A stretch of DNA of 64,000 nucleotides from Oceanospirillaceae bacterium. Lineage in GTDB: Bacteria; Pseudomonadota; Gammaproteobacteria; Pseudomonadales; Balneatricaceae. A model generated the notes under the pieces. The model was not told the DNA's origin, did no database searches, and saw only the letters and a list, made by a program, of their open reading frames with translations. The position numbers were made by a program, and so were the translations under genes. The stretch spans positions 1 through 64,000 of the forward strand of contig JAPYOS010000005.1 of NCBI GenBank assembly GCA_029938085.1, in the 5' to 3' direction. Below, one piece after another: positions 56,725 to 64,000 of this stretch; position 1 is the stretch's first letter; the number at the start of each line of letters is the position of its first letter.

Positions 56725-57803
56725 TTGGCATTACGCTCGAGTTTAACGTGGGCTTGCATTAGCTCGCCAGGGTTTGTTTGGGCGGCCAATAAGGATAACT
56801 CGCCACACAAGACTGTGGCCGCGCATATTTGTGCCAGGCGGCGGGCATTAGCGCCCGCTTCAGCGTCCGCAGCACAACCTAACTTAGCTAAGTTATCGGT
56901 AACAAAATCTAAACCTTTGCCATTACCAACGGTGCCCACAATGAGGTTAGGCAAGGTGCAGGAAAAATACAGATCCCCGTCTCTCACTTCGGCATGCACC
57001 ATACCTTGAGAGCCTTCGATAATGTTGGCGGCGTCTTGACCCGTAGCCAAATAAAAGCCTAATAACATATTCGCAAAATGGGCATTGGCACTTCTCAAAC
57101 CCCCGGCCATTAAGGTGCCGAGCAAGTTTTTCTTAATGTTAAGATCAACCACTTTCTCAGGCGTTGTCAGTAGCTTACGCTCACATAAATCACGTGGAAC
57201 GGTGAGTTCGGCCACTACATATTTGCCACGTCCCAAAATGCCGTTGACGGCGGTGGCTTTTTTATCACTGCAGTAATTGCCAGAAATGGAACTATAATTA
57301 AGCTCTGGATATTGTACTAACACCCATTCCATCAGTTTATCGGCAGCTTGGGTCACCATATTGTGACCGGAAGCATCACCCGTTTTAAACTCTAACCGAA
57401 GGTACAGCAAGTTGGCGACAATTTGCATGTTCATGTCGATGAGTTTAGCAAAGCGGCTAGTTTGCGCCACGATGGTTTGCATTTCATGCTGCCGATTTTG
57501 TATCGACTGCCACGCTGCTAACGCTTTGCTGGCATCATCTGCCTCAAGTAAAATCGAGCGTGTCATACGCTCATCAATCAACGTGGTTTTAATGCCATCG
57601 GCACATAATGTCGACAACCGAGCGCCACGACCTACAGAATGCCACAGTGGGATTTCATAGGTAGCTAACGGCACGGATACCTTTGCTTGCCAGCCTTCGG
57701 AATATTGCCCTACTTGGGCCGAAATCTTTAACGGCCCAACAAAGCGCATGGGAACCGGGGCTTGAGTCACTTTGGGCTTGGCGGTAACAGAAGATGAGGC
57801 CAT
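56721..57803 (-). CDS. mvaA: Hydroxymethylglutaryl-CoA reductase, class I-like
   Basis: About 360 residues from the ATG at 57803. Class I features are ISGNYCSDKKATAVNGILGR with the catalytic Lys, FYLATGQDAANIIEGSQGMV with the Asp, GTVGNGKGLDF, and a C-terminal GELMQAHVKLER with the His. The glutamate motif reads VPLATYEIPLWHSVGRGARL where typical class I enzymes have TTEGALVAS, so the substrate loop is diverged. It reduces HMG-CoA to mevalonate. The track start at 57902 lies in the upstream terminator and is rejected. It is first in the mevalonate operon. Confidence 0.88.
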   Translation of the reverse strand: MASSSVTAKPKVTQAPVPMRFVGPLKISAQVGQYSEGWQAKVSVPLATYEIPLWHSVGRGARLSTLCADGIKTTLIDERMTRSILLEADDASKALAAWQSIQNRQHEMQTIVAQTSRFAKLIDMNMQIVANLLYLRLEFKTGDASGHNMVTQAADKLMEWVLVQYPELNYSSISGNYCSDKKATAVNGILGRGKYVVAELTVPRDLCERKLLTTPEKVVDLNIKKNLLGTLMAGGLRSANAHFANMLLGFYLATGQDAANIIEGSQGMVHAEVRDGDLYFSCTLPNLIVGTVGNGKGLDFVTDNLAKLGCAADAEAGANARRLAQICAATVLCGELSLLAAQTNPGELMQAHVKLERNAK

Positions 57804-57903
57804 TGATGGTGCCTTATAAACGGAAAGGAAAGGTTGATGGACAATTTTAACCAGCCCCAAAACGTTATGCAATGACGATGAGGCGAGTAATTGACATTGC
57901 ATA

Positions 57904-57942
57904 AAAAAACCCCGGCTAGCAAAACACTAAATCGGGGTTTTT
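57904..57942 (-). terminator. Rho-independent terminator after the peroxiredoxin gene
   Basis: AAAAACCCCG and CGGGGTTTTT form the stem with an 18-base loop, followed on the minus strand by a U run. It separates the peroxiredoxin transcript from the mevalonate operon, whose promoter must lie in 57804-57902. Confidence 0.85.
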
Positions 57943-57955
57943 CTTATGCTGCAAA

Positions 57956-58561
57956 TTACAGCTTGTCGGCATTCTCACTAAGGTAAGACGCAACACCTGC
58001 AGGCGAATCTTTCATGCCTGAATCACCTTTGTTCCAACCAGCAGGGCAAACTTCTCCGTGCTCTTCGTGGAATTGAAGCGCGTCTACCAAACGTAGCAAT
58101 TCGTCCATGTTACGGCCTAACGGCAGGTCGTTAACAATTTGTGAACGTACCATACCATCGCGATCAATGATGAAGGCACCACGGTAAGCTACACTGCCGT
58201 CGGCCAATTCAACGTCGTAGGCACGACAGATGTCATGGGCCATGTCGGCCGCTAGAGTATACTTCACAGGGCCAATGCCGCCATCGTTGATGGCCGTGTT
58301 ACGCCATGCGTTATGGGTGAAGTGAGAGTCGATTGAAACACCAATCACTTCAACACCACGGGCCTTGAATTCATCCATGCGGTGATCAAGGGCGATCAAC
58401 TCAGATGGACAAACAAAAGTGAAGTCGAGTGGGTAGAAAAACACTAAACCATATTTGCCTTTAATGTTTTCAGAAAGGTTAAAATCATCAACGATAGTAC
58501 CGTCACCTAAAACCGCTGGCACTGTGAAATCTGGGGCTTGTTTGCCGACTAATACGCTCAT
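57956..58561 (-). CDS. Typical 2-Cys peroxiredoxin (AhpC/TSA family)
   Basis: 201 residues: the peroxidatic cysteine in FYPLDFTFVCPSELIALD (C51) and the resolving cysteine in HGEVCPAGWNKGD (C172), with GVSIDSHFTHNAW between. It reduces hydrogen peroxide and alkyl hydroperoxides in the cytosol, probably with thioredoxin, since no ahpF is adjacent. It lies 34 bp after grxD on the same strand. Confidence 0.95.
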   Translation of the reverse strand: MSVLVGKQAPDFTVPAVLGDGTIVDDFNLSENIKGKYGLVFFYPLDFTFVCPSELIALDHRMDEFKARGVEVIGVSIDSHFTHNAWRNTAINDGGIGPVKYTLAADMAHDICRAYDVELADGSVAYRGAFIIDRDGMVRSQIVNDLPLGRNMDELLRLVDALQFHEEHGEVCPAGWNKGDSGMKDSPAGVASYLSENADKL

Positions 58562-58595
58562 AGTTGTTCCTTTAAAAATCAGTGGTTAGTTTGAA

Positions 58596-58928
58596 TTATT
58601 CAGTGTCAGCTTCAGCAGGGGCTGCCGCGCTAACCAATTCGGCCAATTCGCCGGTTTGAGCCAATTCGGTAATAATGTCACAGCCGCCAACGAGTTCGCC
58701 GTTAATCCACAACTGAGGAAAGGTGGGCCAGTTAGCATACTTTGGCAACTCAGCACGAATATCCGGATGCTCCAAAATATTAACAAATGCAAAGCGCTCA
58801 CCACAGTTCATAAGATTCTGTACTGTTTGTGAGGAAAAGCCGCACTGAGGGAACTTTGGGGTACCTTTCATGTACAACAAAATGTCATTGCTTTCAATTT
58901 GTTGTTTAATTGTGTCTATAGTATCCAT
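58596..58928 (-). CDS. grxD: Monothiol glutaredoxin (CGFS type)
   Basis: 110 residues: ILLYMKGTPKFPQCGFSSQT with the CGFS active site (C29), WPTFPQLWINGELVGGCDII for glutathione binding. CGFS glutaredoxins carry or transfer 2Fe-2S clusters, often with BolA proteins. The codon end shows a short alanine-rich tail (VSAAAPAEADTE). It precedes the peroxiredoxin gene and is divergent from argF. Confidence 0.96.
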   Translation of the reverse strand: MDTIDTIKQQIESNDILLYMKGTPKFPQCGFSSQTVQNLMNCGERFAFVNILEHPDIRAELPKYANWPTFPQLWINGELVGGCDIITELAQTGELAELVSAAAPAEADTE

Positions 58929-59127
58929 AATTATCTTCTCGATTTAATGGGCATCAAATTTAATGCCGCAATTATACCCATATCCTACCAATTTAGTCAG
59001 TTATTATTTATGCCTTATTTGATTTGACTAGACGCATAATTGACGCGATTTATAGGCGTTATTTGGCTTTAAATTTGCATGCCAAGGCCAATGCCCCTAT
59101 CATTCTCGCTTTAGGCGGCCTTTTTCC

Positions 59128-60057
59128 ATGCCCAATCCTGCCCCACGTCACTTTTTGACCTTACTCGACTTAACATCTAATGAACTCGACTGGGTGATTC
59201 AGCGTGCCATCGCGCTTAAACAAATACGCAATTCAAACACTTTGTACGAACCATTTCGAAACCAAGTATTGGGCATGATTTTCGAAAAATCGTCTACCCG
59301 TACTCGGGTGTCATTTGAAGCTGGCATGGCGCAACTCGGTGGGCATGCACTTTTCCTTTCTTCACGAGACACCCAATTGGGCCGTGGGGAGCCTATAGAA
59401 GACAGTGCCCGAGTCATTTCCAGCATGGTCGACATCATTATGATTCGAACCTTTGACCATGCCCAAGTGGAAGAGTTTGCTCGTCATTCCAAAGTGCCTA
59501 TCATCAACGCCCTAACCGATGATTACCACCCTTGCCAGTTATTGGCAGACATACAAACCTTTGTTGAACATCGAGGCTGTATCAGTGGCAAAACGGTGAC
59601 TTGGATTGGTGACGGCAATAACATGTGCCACTCCTATATTAACGCTGCGCGCCAGTTTGATTTTAACTTGAACATCTGCTGCCCTAGCGGGTATGCACCT
59701 AACCCGCAACTCGTCAAAGACAATGCGCAGCGCATTCAAATTATTAGCGACCCAAAAACGGCCGTGCAAGGCAGTCACCTTGTAGTCACCGACACGTGGG
59801 CATCTATGGGCCAAGAAGACGAGAAAAAAGCCCGCGAGCTGGCTTTTGCCAACTACCAGGTCAACCCTGAGCTGATGGATTTAGCCGCAGATGACGCCCT
59901 ATTCATGCACTGCTTACCTGCCTATCGTGGTTTAGAGATTAGCCACGATATGTTTAACGACCCACGTAGCGTGGTATACGACGAAGCAGAAAATCGTTTA
60001 CATGCACAAAAAGCATTGATGGAATTTTTGCTACTTAACCCTAACATCGACGCTTAA
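59128..60057 (+). CDS. argF: Ornithine carbamoyltransferase
   Basis: 309 residues with carbamoyl-phosphate loop [38 protein letters not shown], the ornithine-binding [13 protein letters not shown] and the C-terminal [14 protein letters not shown]. It makes citrulline from ornithine and carbamoyl phosphate in arginine synthesis. It stands alone between grxD (divergent) and metR (27 bp downstream). I could not identify an ARG box with confidence in the 199-bp upstream gap. Confidence 0.95.
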   Translation: MPNPAPRHFLTLLDLTSNELDWVIQRAIALKQIRNSNTLYEPFRNQVLGMIFEKSSTRTRVSFEAGMAQLGGHALFLSSRDTQLGRGEPIEDSARVISSMVDIIMIRTFDHAQVEEFARHSKVPIINALTDDYHPCQLLADIQTFVEHRGCISGKTVTWIGDGNNMCHSYINAARQFDFNLNICCPSGYAPNPQLVKDNAQRIQIISDPKTAVQGSHLVVTDTWASMGQEDEKKARELAFANYQVNPELMDLAADDALFMHCLPAYRGLEISHDMFNDPRSVVYDEAENRLHAQKALMEFLLLNPNIDA

Positions 60058-60084
60058 CCTAGGATATCCAACAGAACCCTTTAT

Positions 60085-61041
60085 ATGATCGAACTTAGGC
60101 ACTTAAGAACCCTCACCGCATTACGAGATACTGGTAGCTTAGTTGAGGCTGCAGAACGGGTTTTTTTAACTCAATCGGCGCTATCACACCAAATTAAAGA
60201 CCTTGAACACAAGCTCGGTTTAGAGTTGTTTGTGCGCAAAACCAAACCTGTTGAATTTACCACAGCAGGGCAACGCCTACTGCGCCTAGCAGAAGATATT
60301 TTGCCGCAAATTCGCAATACAGAACGAGAAATCACGCGCTTGGCGGCGGGCGCCGTGGGCCGACTTAACATTGCCATCGAATGCCACAGTTGTTTTCAAT
60401 GGCTAATGCCAAGCCTAGACCGGTATCGCGCAGATTGGCCCGAAGTGGAGCTCGATTTAGCCAGCGGTTTCAACTTTGCGCCCTTGCCAGCCTTGCGCAG
60501 TGGCGAACTGGACCTAGTGATCACCGCTAACCCAAAACCGTTGGCGGGTATTAGTTACGTGCCATTGTTTAGTTATGAATCGGTGCTCGCGGTGAGCAAC
60601 CAGCACCCGCTTACCCAAAAGGACTATTTAGAAGCCGGCGACCTAGCTGATCAAACACTTATTTGTTATCCCGTAGACAAAGATATGCTGGATGTTTTTG
60701 TGCAGTTTTTAGATCCTGCAGACGTGGAACCGGCCGCCATTCGCCATGCTGAACTTACAGTTATGATGATGCAACTAGTCGCGAGTGGGCGTGGTGTATG
60801 CGCCTTGCCCAACTGGGCGTTAGATGAGTATACAAGCCGCGGCTACGTGACCGCAAAAAGCATGTCTAAAACAGGCATTTGGTGCACACTTTATGCGGCG
60901 GTGAGAAGAGATCAAGCCAAAGCCAAGTACATGATGGACTTCTTAACCACGGCCCGAGAAACCTCTGCAGCCACCCTGGTAGGGGTTAAGCAGGTTGATC
61001 AGCAAGGTGCGCCATTGAAGGCACCGGAAGACTGTCTGTAG
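60085..61041 (+). CDS. metR: LysR-family regulator MetR
   Basis: 318 residues: MIELRHLRTLTALRDTGSLV, then EAAERVFLTQSALSHQIKDL (helix-turn-helix), and the MetR-like effector domain IECHSCFQWLMPSLDRYRAD, FNFAPLPALRSGELDLVITA. MetR activates methionine synthesis genes with homocysteine as co-effector. It lies 27 bp after argF without an obvious terminator. Its 3' end overlaps the 3' end of the convergent histidine kinase gene by 56 bp. Confidence 0.9.
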   Translation: MIELRHLRTLTALRDTGSLVEAAERVFLTQSALSHQIKDLEHKLGLELFVRKTKPVEFTTAGQRLLRLAEDILPQIRNTEREITRLAAGAVGRLNIAIECHSCFQWLMPSLDRYRADWPEVELDLASGFNFAPLPALRSGELDLVITANPKPLAGISYVPLFSYESVLAVSNQHPLTQKDYLEAGDLADQTLICYPVDKDMLDVFVQFLDPADVEPAAIRHAELTVMMMQLVASGRGVCALPNWALDEYTSRGYVTAKSMSKTGIWCTLYAAVRRDQAKAKYMMDFLTTARETSAATLVGVKQVDQQGAPLKAPEDCL

Positions 61042-61780
61042 GTTGATGAATAGGTAACCTAATCATCATGTTGGCACCGCCTAGGGCCTCGCTTCTGCCA
61101 GCAATGGCTCGACCGCCATGCCAATAGGCAATACGCCGGACGATTGACAGCCCAAGGCCAAAACCACCGGCACTGCGGTTGCGGCTTTCATCTAAGCGGG
61201 TAAAAGGCGAAAAAATACGCCCGTATTCCGCTTCGGGGATACCCTCACCATCATCCTCAACTAACAATACACAAAACTCACCCTCCAAACGATAACCCAA
61301 ATGTATTTTGGTATGCGCATACTTCACCGCATTGCCTACTAAATTTTGGCAAGCCCTACGTAGTTGCACGGGTTCCACGTCGATCACCTGAGTCAGTAAC
61401 CCCGGGGTGAGGCTGATTTGTAGATGAGGGTGCAAGTCGGCGTATTGACTGCGCAAGTTGTCCAATACAGACGTAACCTCCACCTGTTGAAAGATAATGC
61501 GGGGGCCGCCATCTTCGAGGTGAATATAGGTCATCACCTCTGCCACGAGATCATTGATCTCGCCAATGTCGTCTACCATATCATCGCAAGATTCCAACAA
61601 TTGCTGCTGGCGCACCAACTGAGGTTCTTTCTCCAAACCGTCTTTGAGTAGTTGCAAGGCAAAACTCAAGCGCGACACAGGGGTTCTAATTTCGTGAGAA
61701 ATAGCCGCCATTAGCTCTTGCTGTAGAGCCATTTGTTTTTCCATACGGCCTAAGTTCATAGGGTCTACAGGCAGCTCCAT
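60986..61780 (-). CDS. RstB-like histidine kinase core lacking sensor and membrane parts
   Basis: 264 residues: the start MELPVDPMNLGRMEKQMALQ resembles the end of a HAMP linker, followed directly by the HisKA box LMAAISHEIRTPVSRLSFAL (H29) and the ATPase domain with CQNLVGNAVKYA (N box), VEDDGEGIPE (G1) and GGFGLGLSIVRR (G2). RstB-type kinases have about 200 extra N-terminal residues with two membrane helices and a periplasmic domain; here the ATG follows the regulator TAA directly, so nothing is left for them. The catalytic residues are intact, so a soluble kinase is possible. Confidence 0.87.
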   Translation of the reverse strand: MELPVDPMNLGRMEKQMALQQELMAAISHEIRTPVSRLSFALQLLKDGLEKEPQLVRQQQLLESCDDMVDDIGEINDLVAEVMTYIHLEDGGPRIIFQQVEVTSVLDNLRSQYADLHPHLQISLTPGLLTQVIDVEPVQLRRACQNLVGNAVKYAHTKIHLGYRLEGEFCVLLVEDDGEGIPEAEYGRIFSPFTRLDESRNRSAGGFGLGLSIVRRIAYWHGGRAIAGRSEALGGANMMIRLPIHQPTDSLPVPSMAHLADQPA

Positions 61781-62512
61781 TTAATTCTCTTTAACAAATA
61801 AATAACCCCGACTACGCACCGTTTTAATACGCCTGGGGTATTCGGGATCATCACCAATTTTGGGTCGTATACGTGACACTCGCACATCGATTGAGCGGTC
61901 TTGACCATCGTAAGAAATACCTCGCAAAGCCGAGAATATTTCTTCGCGACTTAATACGCGGCCGGCATTGCTGGCCAGAAGCCATAGCAAGTCAAACTCT
62001 GCGCTAGTGAGCTCAATGTCCTGTTCTCCCAACCACACCTCACGCATGGCGTTGTCTATGACTAATTCGCCAAAACTGTGTCTCGCGTTGTCGGTGTTAC
62101 GCAATGCGTCCGACGCTGCCGCATCGTTTGAAGTTTTATTCACGCGGCGCAGCATGGCGCTAATTCGAGCCAACAAGAGCCTAGGTTGCACGGGCTTACA
62201 GATGTAATCATCTGCACCCACTTCTAAACCAACCACTTGATCTAGCTCATCGGTGCGGGCAGTGAGCATAATAATGGGGCCAGAGTATTCGGGCCGCACC
62301 AGGCGACAAATGCCTAACCCATCTTCTCCTGGTAACATCAAGTCGAGGATAACCAAGTCGGGTTGCTCGGCCTTAATACGTCCAACTGCCACTGTGCCAT
62401 TGTGTTCCACGCTTACCGTTAGGCCATTGCTGACCAAATACTCTCGGGTAAGCTCTGCTAAGCGTTCGTCATCTTCAACGATCAATACATGTGTAGTTTG
62501 ATTAAAATCCAC
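61781..62512 (-). CDS. OmpR-family response regulator, RstA-like
   Basis: 243 residues: a receiver domain with acidic pocket VEDDERL, phospho-acceptor LVILDLMLPGEDG (D57) and VGADDYICKPVQPRLLLARI, then a winged helix (LTSAEFDLLWLLASNAGRVL, SIDVRVSRIRPKIGDDPEYP, KTVRSRGYLF). The LARISAMLRR linker and the overall sequence resemble RstA. It is coupled to the truncated kinase. A repeat region about 130 bp upstream resembles the RstA box and suggests self-control. Confidence 0.9.
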   Translation of the reverse strand: MDFNQTTHVLIVEDDERLAELTREYLVSNGLTVSVEHNGTVAVGRIKAEQPDLVILDLMLPGEDGLGICRLVRPEYSGPIIMLTARTDELDQVVGLEVGADDYICKPVQPRLLLARISAMLRRVNKTSNDAAASDALRNTDNARHSFGELVIDNAMREVWLGEQDIELTSAEFDLLWLLASNAGRVLSREEIFSALRGISYDGQDRSIDVRVSRIRPKIGDDPEYPRRIKTVRSRGYLFVKEN

Positions 62513-62639
62513 TCGTGAGTCCTTTACTAGCAGCTAAAAAATGCCATTTATCTAAGGGCCAACCGCCAGGGCCAACCGCCCCAACCAACTTACAATCAGA
62601 CAGGTTAATTTACCTAATGGTTACATACTATAGTCATTT

Positions 62640-62669
62640 GTAAACAAAAGTAAACAAAAGTAAACAAAT
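62640..62669. promoter_or_regulatory. Three 10-bp direct repeats upstream of the rstA-like gene
   Basis: GTAAACAAAA twice and GTAAACAAAT in perfect 10-bp phase, then GTTAACG. On the minus strand this reads TACTTTTGTTTACA, which matches the published RstA box TACATNTNGTTACA at 10 of 12 defined positions. It lies between the regulator gene and the DAHP synthase gene. The rest of the 319-bp gap shows no gene. Confidence 0.5.
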
Positions 62670-62831
62670 GTTAACGTAATTACTTATTGCCTATAAATTA
62701 TTACGTAACAGGAAAAACCGCAGCGATACCTCCTAGCGCATTGAACCCGATGCACATGCGTGATATAAATTAGCTCTTATCTTGGCCTTATTAAAGGCCC
62801 CACCTAACCCTCTCTTTTACTGGCCCTTTTA

Positions 62832-64000
62832 ATGAAACCTTGGTCTCCCAGCAGCTGGCGCGAATTCCCGATATTACAACAACCTAATTACACAGATACA
62901 CAAGCAGTAGCACGGGTTGAGCAGCAACTCGGTGGCGTGCCACCTTTGGTTTTTGCCGGTGAAGCAAGAGCCCTAAAACAACAGTTAGCCCAAGTGACTA
63001 ATGGCCAAGCCTTTCTATTACAAGGCGGTGACTGCGCCGAGAGCTTTGCAGAATTTAATGCCACCAATATCCGCGATACGTTTAAAGTCATGTTACAAAT
63101 GGCGGTAGTCCTCACCTTTGCTGGCAGTTGCCCAGTGGTTAAAGTGGGCCGTATGGCGGGCCAATTTGCTAAACCTCGCTCGGCAGACACCGAAACCTTT
63201 GATGGTATTGAGTTGCCTAGCTACCGTGGTGACATTGTTAACAGTACCGATTTTACCAGTGCTGCCCGGGTACCGGATCCTGAGCGTTTAATGCAAGCGT
63301 ACAATCAGTCCGCAGCCACACTCAATTTATTACGCGCCTTTGCTCAAGGTGGTTTTGCCGACCTTAATAAAGTGCATCAGTGGAACCAAGACTTTGTACG
63401 CTCTAGCCCTTTGGGCACACGTTATGAAGACTTGGCCGACCAAATAGATCGCTCGTTGAGCTTTATGAGTGCCTGTGGTCTAAATGCAGAAAATGCGCCC
63501 CAGCTACACAAAACTAGTCTATATACGTCTCACGAAGCCCTGCTCCTTAACTACGAGCAAGCGCTAACGCGTCAAGACAGCCTCACCAATGACTGGTACG
63601 ATTGTTCTGCACATATGTTGTGGATTGGTGACCGTACCCGGCAGGTGGATGGTGCTCACGTTGAATTTTTGCGTGGTGTAAAGAACCCACTCGGGTTTAA
63701 AGCAGGGCCTACCATGAAGGCTGACGACATGTTGCGCCTGATAGATATACTTAACCCTGATAATGAAGCCGGCCGTATTAACATCATTGCCCGCATGGGT
63801 GCCGACAATGTTGAGCAGCACTTGCCCGAGCTCATTAGGGCGGTAGAAAAAGAGGGTCGTAACGTGCTGTGGAGCAGTGACCCTATGCACGGCAACACCA
63901 TTAAGACCCATACCGGTTACAAAACCCGCCAGGTAAAGGATGTGTTACGCGAAGTGAAGAGTTTCTTTGACGTACACGCTGCCGAAGGCACCTATGCCGG
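62832..64000 (+). CDS. 3-deoxy-7-phosphoheptulonate synthase, class II (3' end beyond window)
   Basis: Open from the ATG at 62832 ([20 protein letters not shown]) to the last base, 389 codons without a stop, so the ORF track omitted it. Class II DAHP synthase motifs: [110 protein letters not shown] and [20 protein letters not shown]. It condenses phosphoenolpyruvate with erythrose 4-phosphate, the first step of aromatic synthesis. The family is about 450 residues, so roughly 60 are missing. The shadow ORFs on the minus strand here are not genes. Confidence 0.95.
   Translation, partial: MKPWSPSSWREFPILQQPNYTDTQAVARVEQQLGGVPPLVFAGEARALKQQLAQVTNGQAFLLQGGDCAESFAEFNATNIRDTFKVMLQMAVVLTFAGSCPVVKVGRMAGQFAKPRSADTETFDGIELPSYRGDIVNSTDFTSAARVPDPERLMQAYNQSAATLNLLRAFAQGGFADLNKVHQWNQDFVRSSPLGTRYEDLADQIDRSLSFMSACGLNAENAPQLHKTSLYTSHEALLLNYEQALTRQDSLTNDWYDCSAHMLWIGDRTRQVDGAHVEFLRGVKNPLGFKAGPTMKADDMLRLIDILNPDNEAGRINIIARMGADNVEQHLPELIRAVEKEGRNVLWSSDPMHGNTIKTHTGYKTRQVKDVLREVKSFFDVHAAEGTYA

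Noticed and set aside
57804-57902. 33-residue N-terminal extension of the HMG-CoA reductase
   Set aside because: The upstream ATG lies at the edge of the peroxiredoxin terminator, so a transcript for it would have to pass or start within that hairpin.
62640-62669. CRISPR-like or microsatellite interpretation of the GTAAACAAAA repeats
   Set aside because: Units are contiguous without spacers and only three copies exist; position upstream of a response regulator favours a binding-site array.
63564-63911. Minus-strand ORFs in the last 1.2 kb
   Set aside because: They are shadows of the class II DAHP synthase gene, which runs open on the plus strand to the window end and is missing from the ORF track.

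Overview
The window looks like the chromosome of a mid-GC heterotrophic gammaproteobacterium, probably marine. The evidence is the gammaproteobacterial order thrS-infC-rpmI-rplT-pheS-pheT-ihfA followed by tRNA-Pro, plus a B-family DNA polymerase II, CGFS glutaredoxin GrxD, an RstA-type regulator, MetR and a class II DAHP synthase. A complete bacterial mevalonate operon is unusual for this class. I cannot name the genus from the sequence alone.

Layout. 0-3.2 kb: a decayed phage-type integrase N-terminus, a PhyH dioxygenase coupled to a leaderless family 3 solute-binding protein, and a divergent Lrp/AsnC regulator. 3.2-11.5 kb: a polyamine uptake and oxidation locus (LuxR-type regulator, putrescine-type aminotransferase, PotFGHI-like ABC importer, aldehyde dehydrogenase). 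This locus is bounded by direct copies of the lrp 3' end plus pieces of hutF, so it appears to have been inserted with duplication of its flanks. A scrap of a peptide-binding protein gene lies at its right edge. 11.8-19.3 kb: the histidine utilisation genes hutF and hutC-U-H-I-D, with HutC-type operators. Just beyond are two back-to-back gene remnants, a solute-binding protein and an RpiR-type regulator, joined by a deletion.

19.7-33.6 kb: a LysR regulator divergent from a 2OG-Fe(II) oxygenase, a CaiD-like hydratase, a Dpp-like importer (binding protein divergent from B, C and a fused DF ATPase), and a four-gene overlapping operon of CocE/NonD hydrolase, HSL-type esterase, GMC oxidoreductase and enolase-superfamily enzyme. 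I read the last two parts as a candidate uptake and degradation system for an unidentified ester or amide substrate. 33.7-36.2 kb: an orphan BrnA-like antitoxin with a nonsense codon, thymidine kinase, an orphan LigAB-type extradiol dioxygenase and tRNA-Pro(GGG). 36.3-43.3 kb: the translation core (ihfA, pheT, pheS, rplT, rpmI, infC, thrS). 43.4-47.2 kb: a GntR regulator divergent from lutABC for L-lactate oxidation. 47.2-51.2 kb: polB, an ArsR regulator divergent from an ArsP-type permease, and a small monooxygenase-fold protein.

51.4-57.8 kb: the six-gene mevalonate operon (HMG-CoA reductase, type II IPP isomerase, HMG-CoA synthase, two GHMP kinases, diphosphomevalonate decarboxylase), tightly packed on the minus strand. 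57.9-62.5 kb: 2-Cys peroxiredoxin, grxD, argF, metR, and an RstA-like regulator followed by a histidine kinase that has lost its sensor and membrane region. 62.8 kb to the end: a class II DAHP synthase that runs off the window and is absent from the ORF track. I saw no rRNA, CRISPR array or intact insertion sequence.
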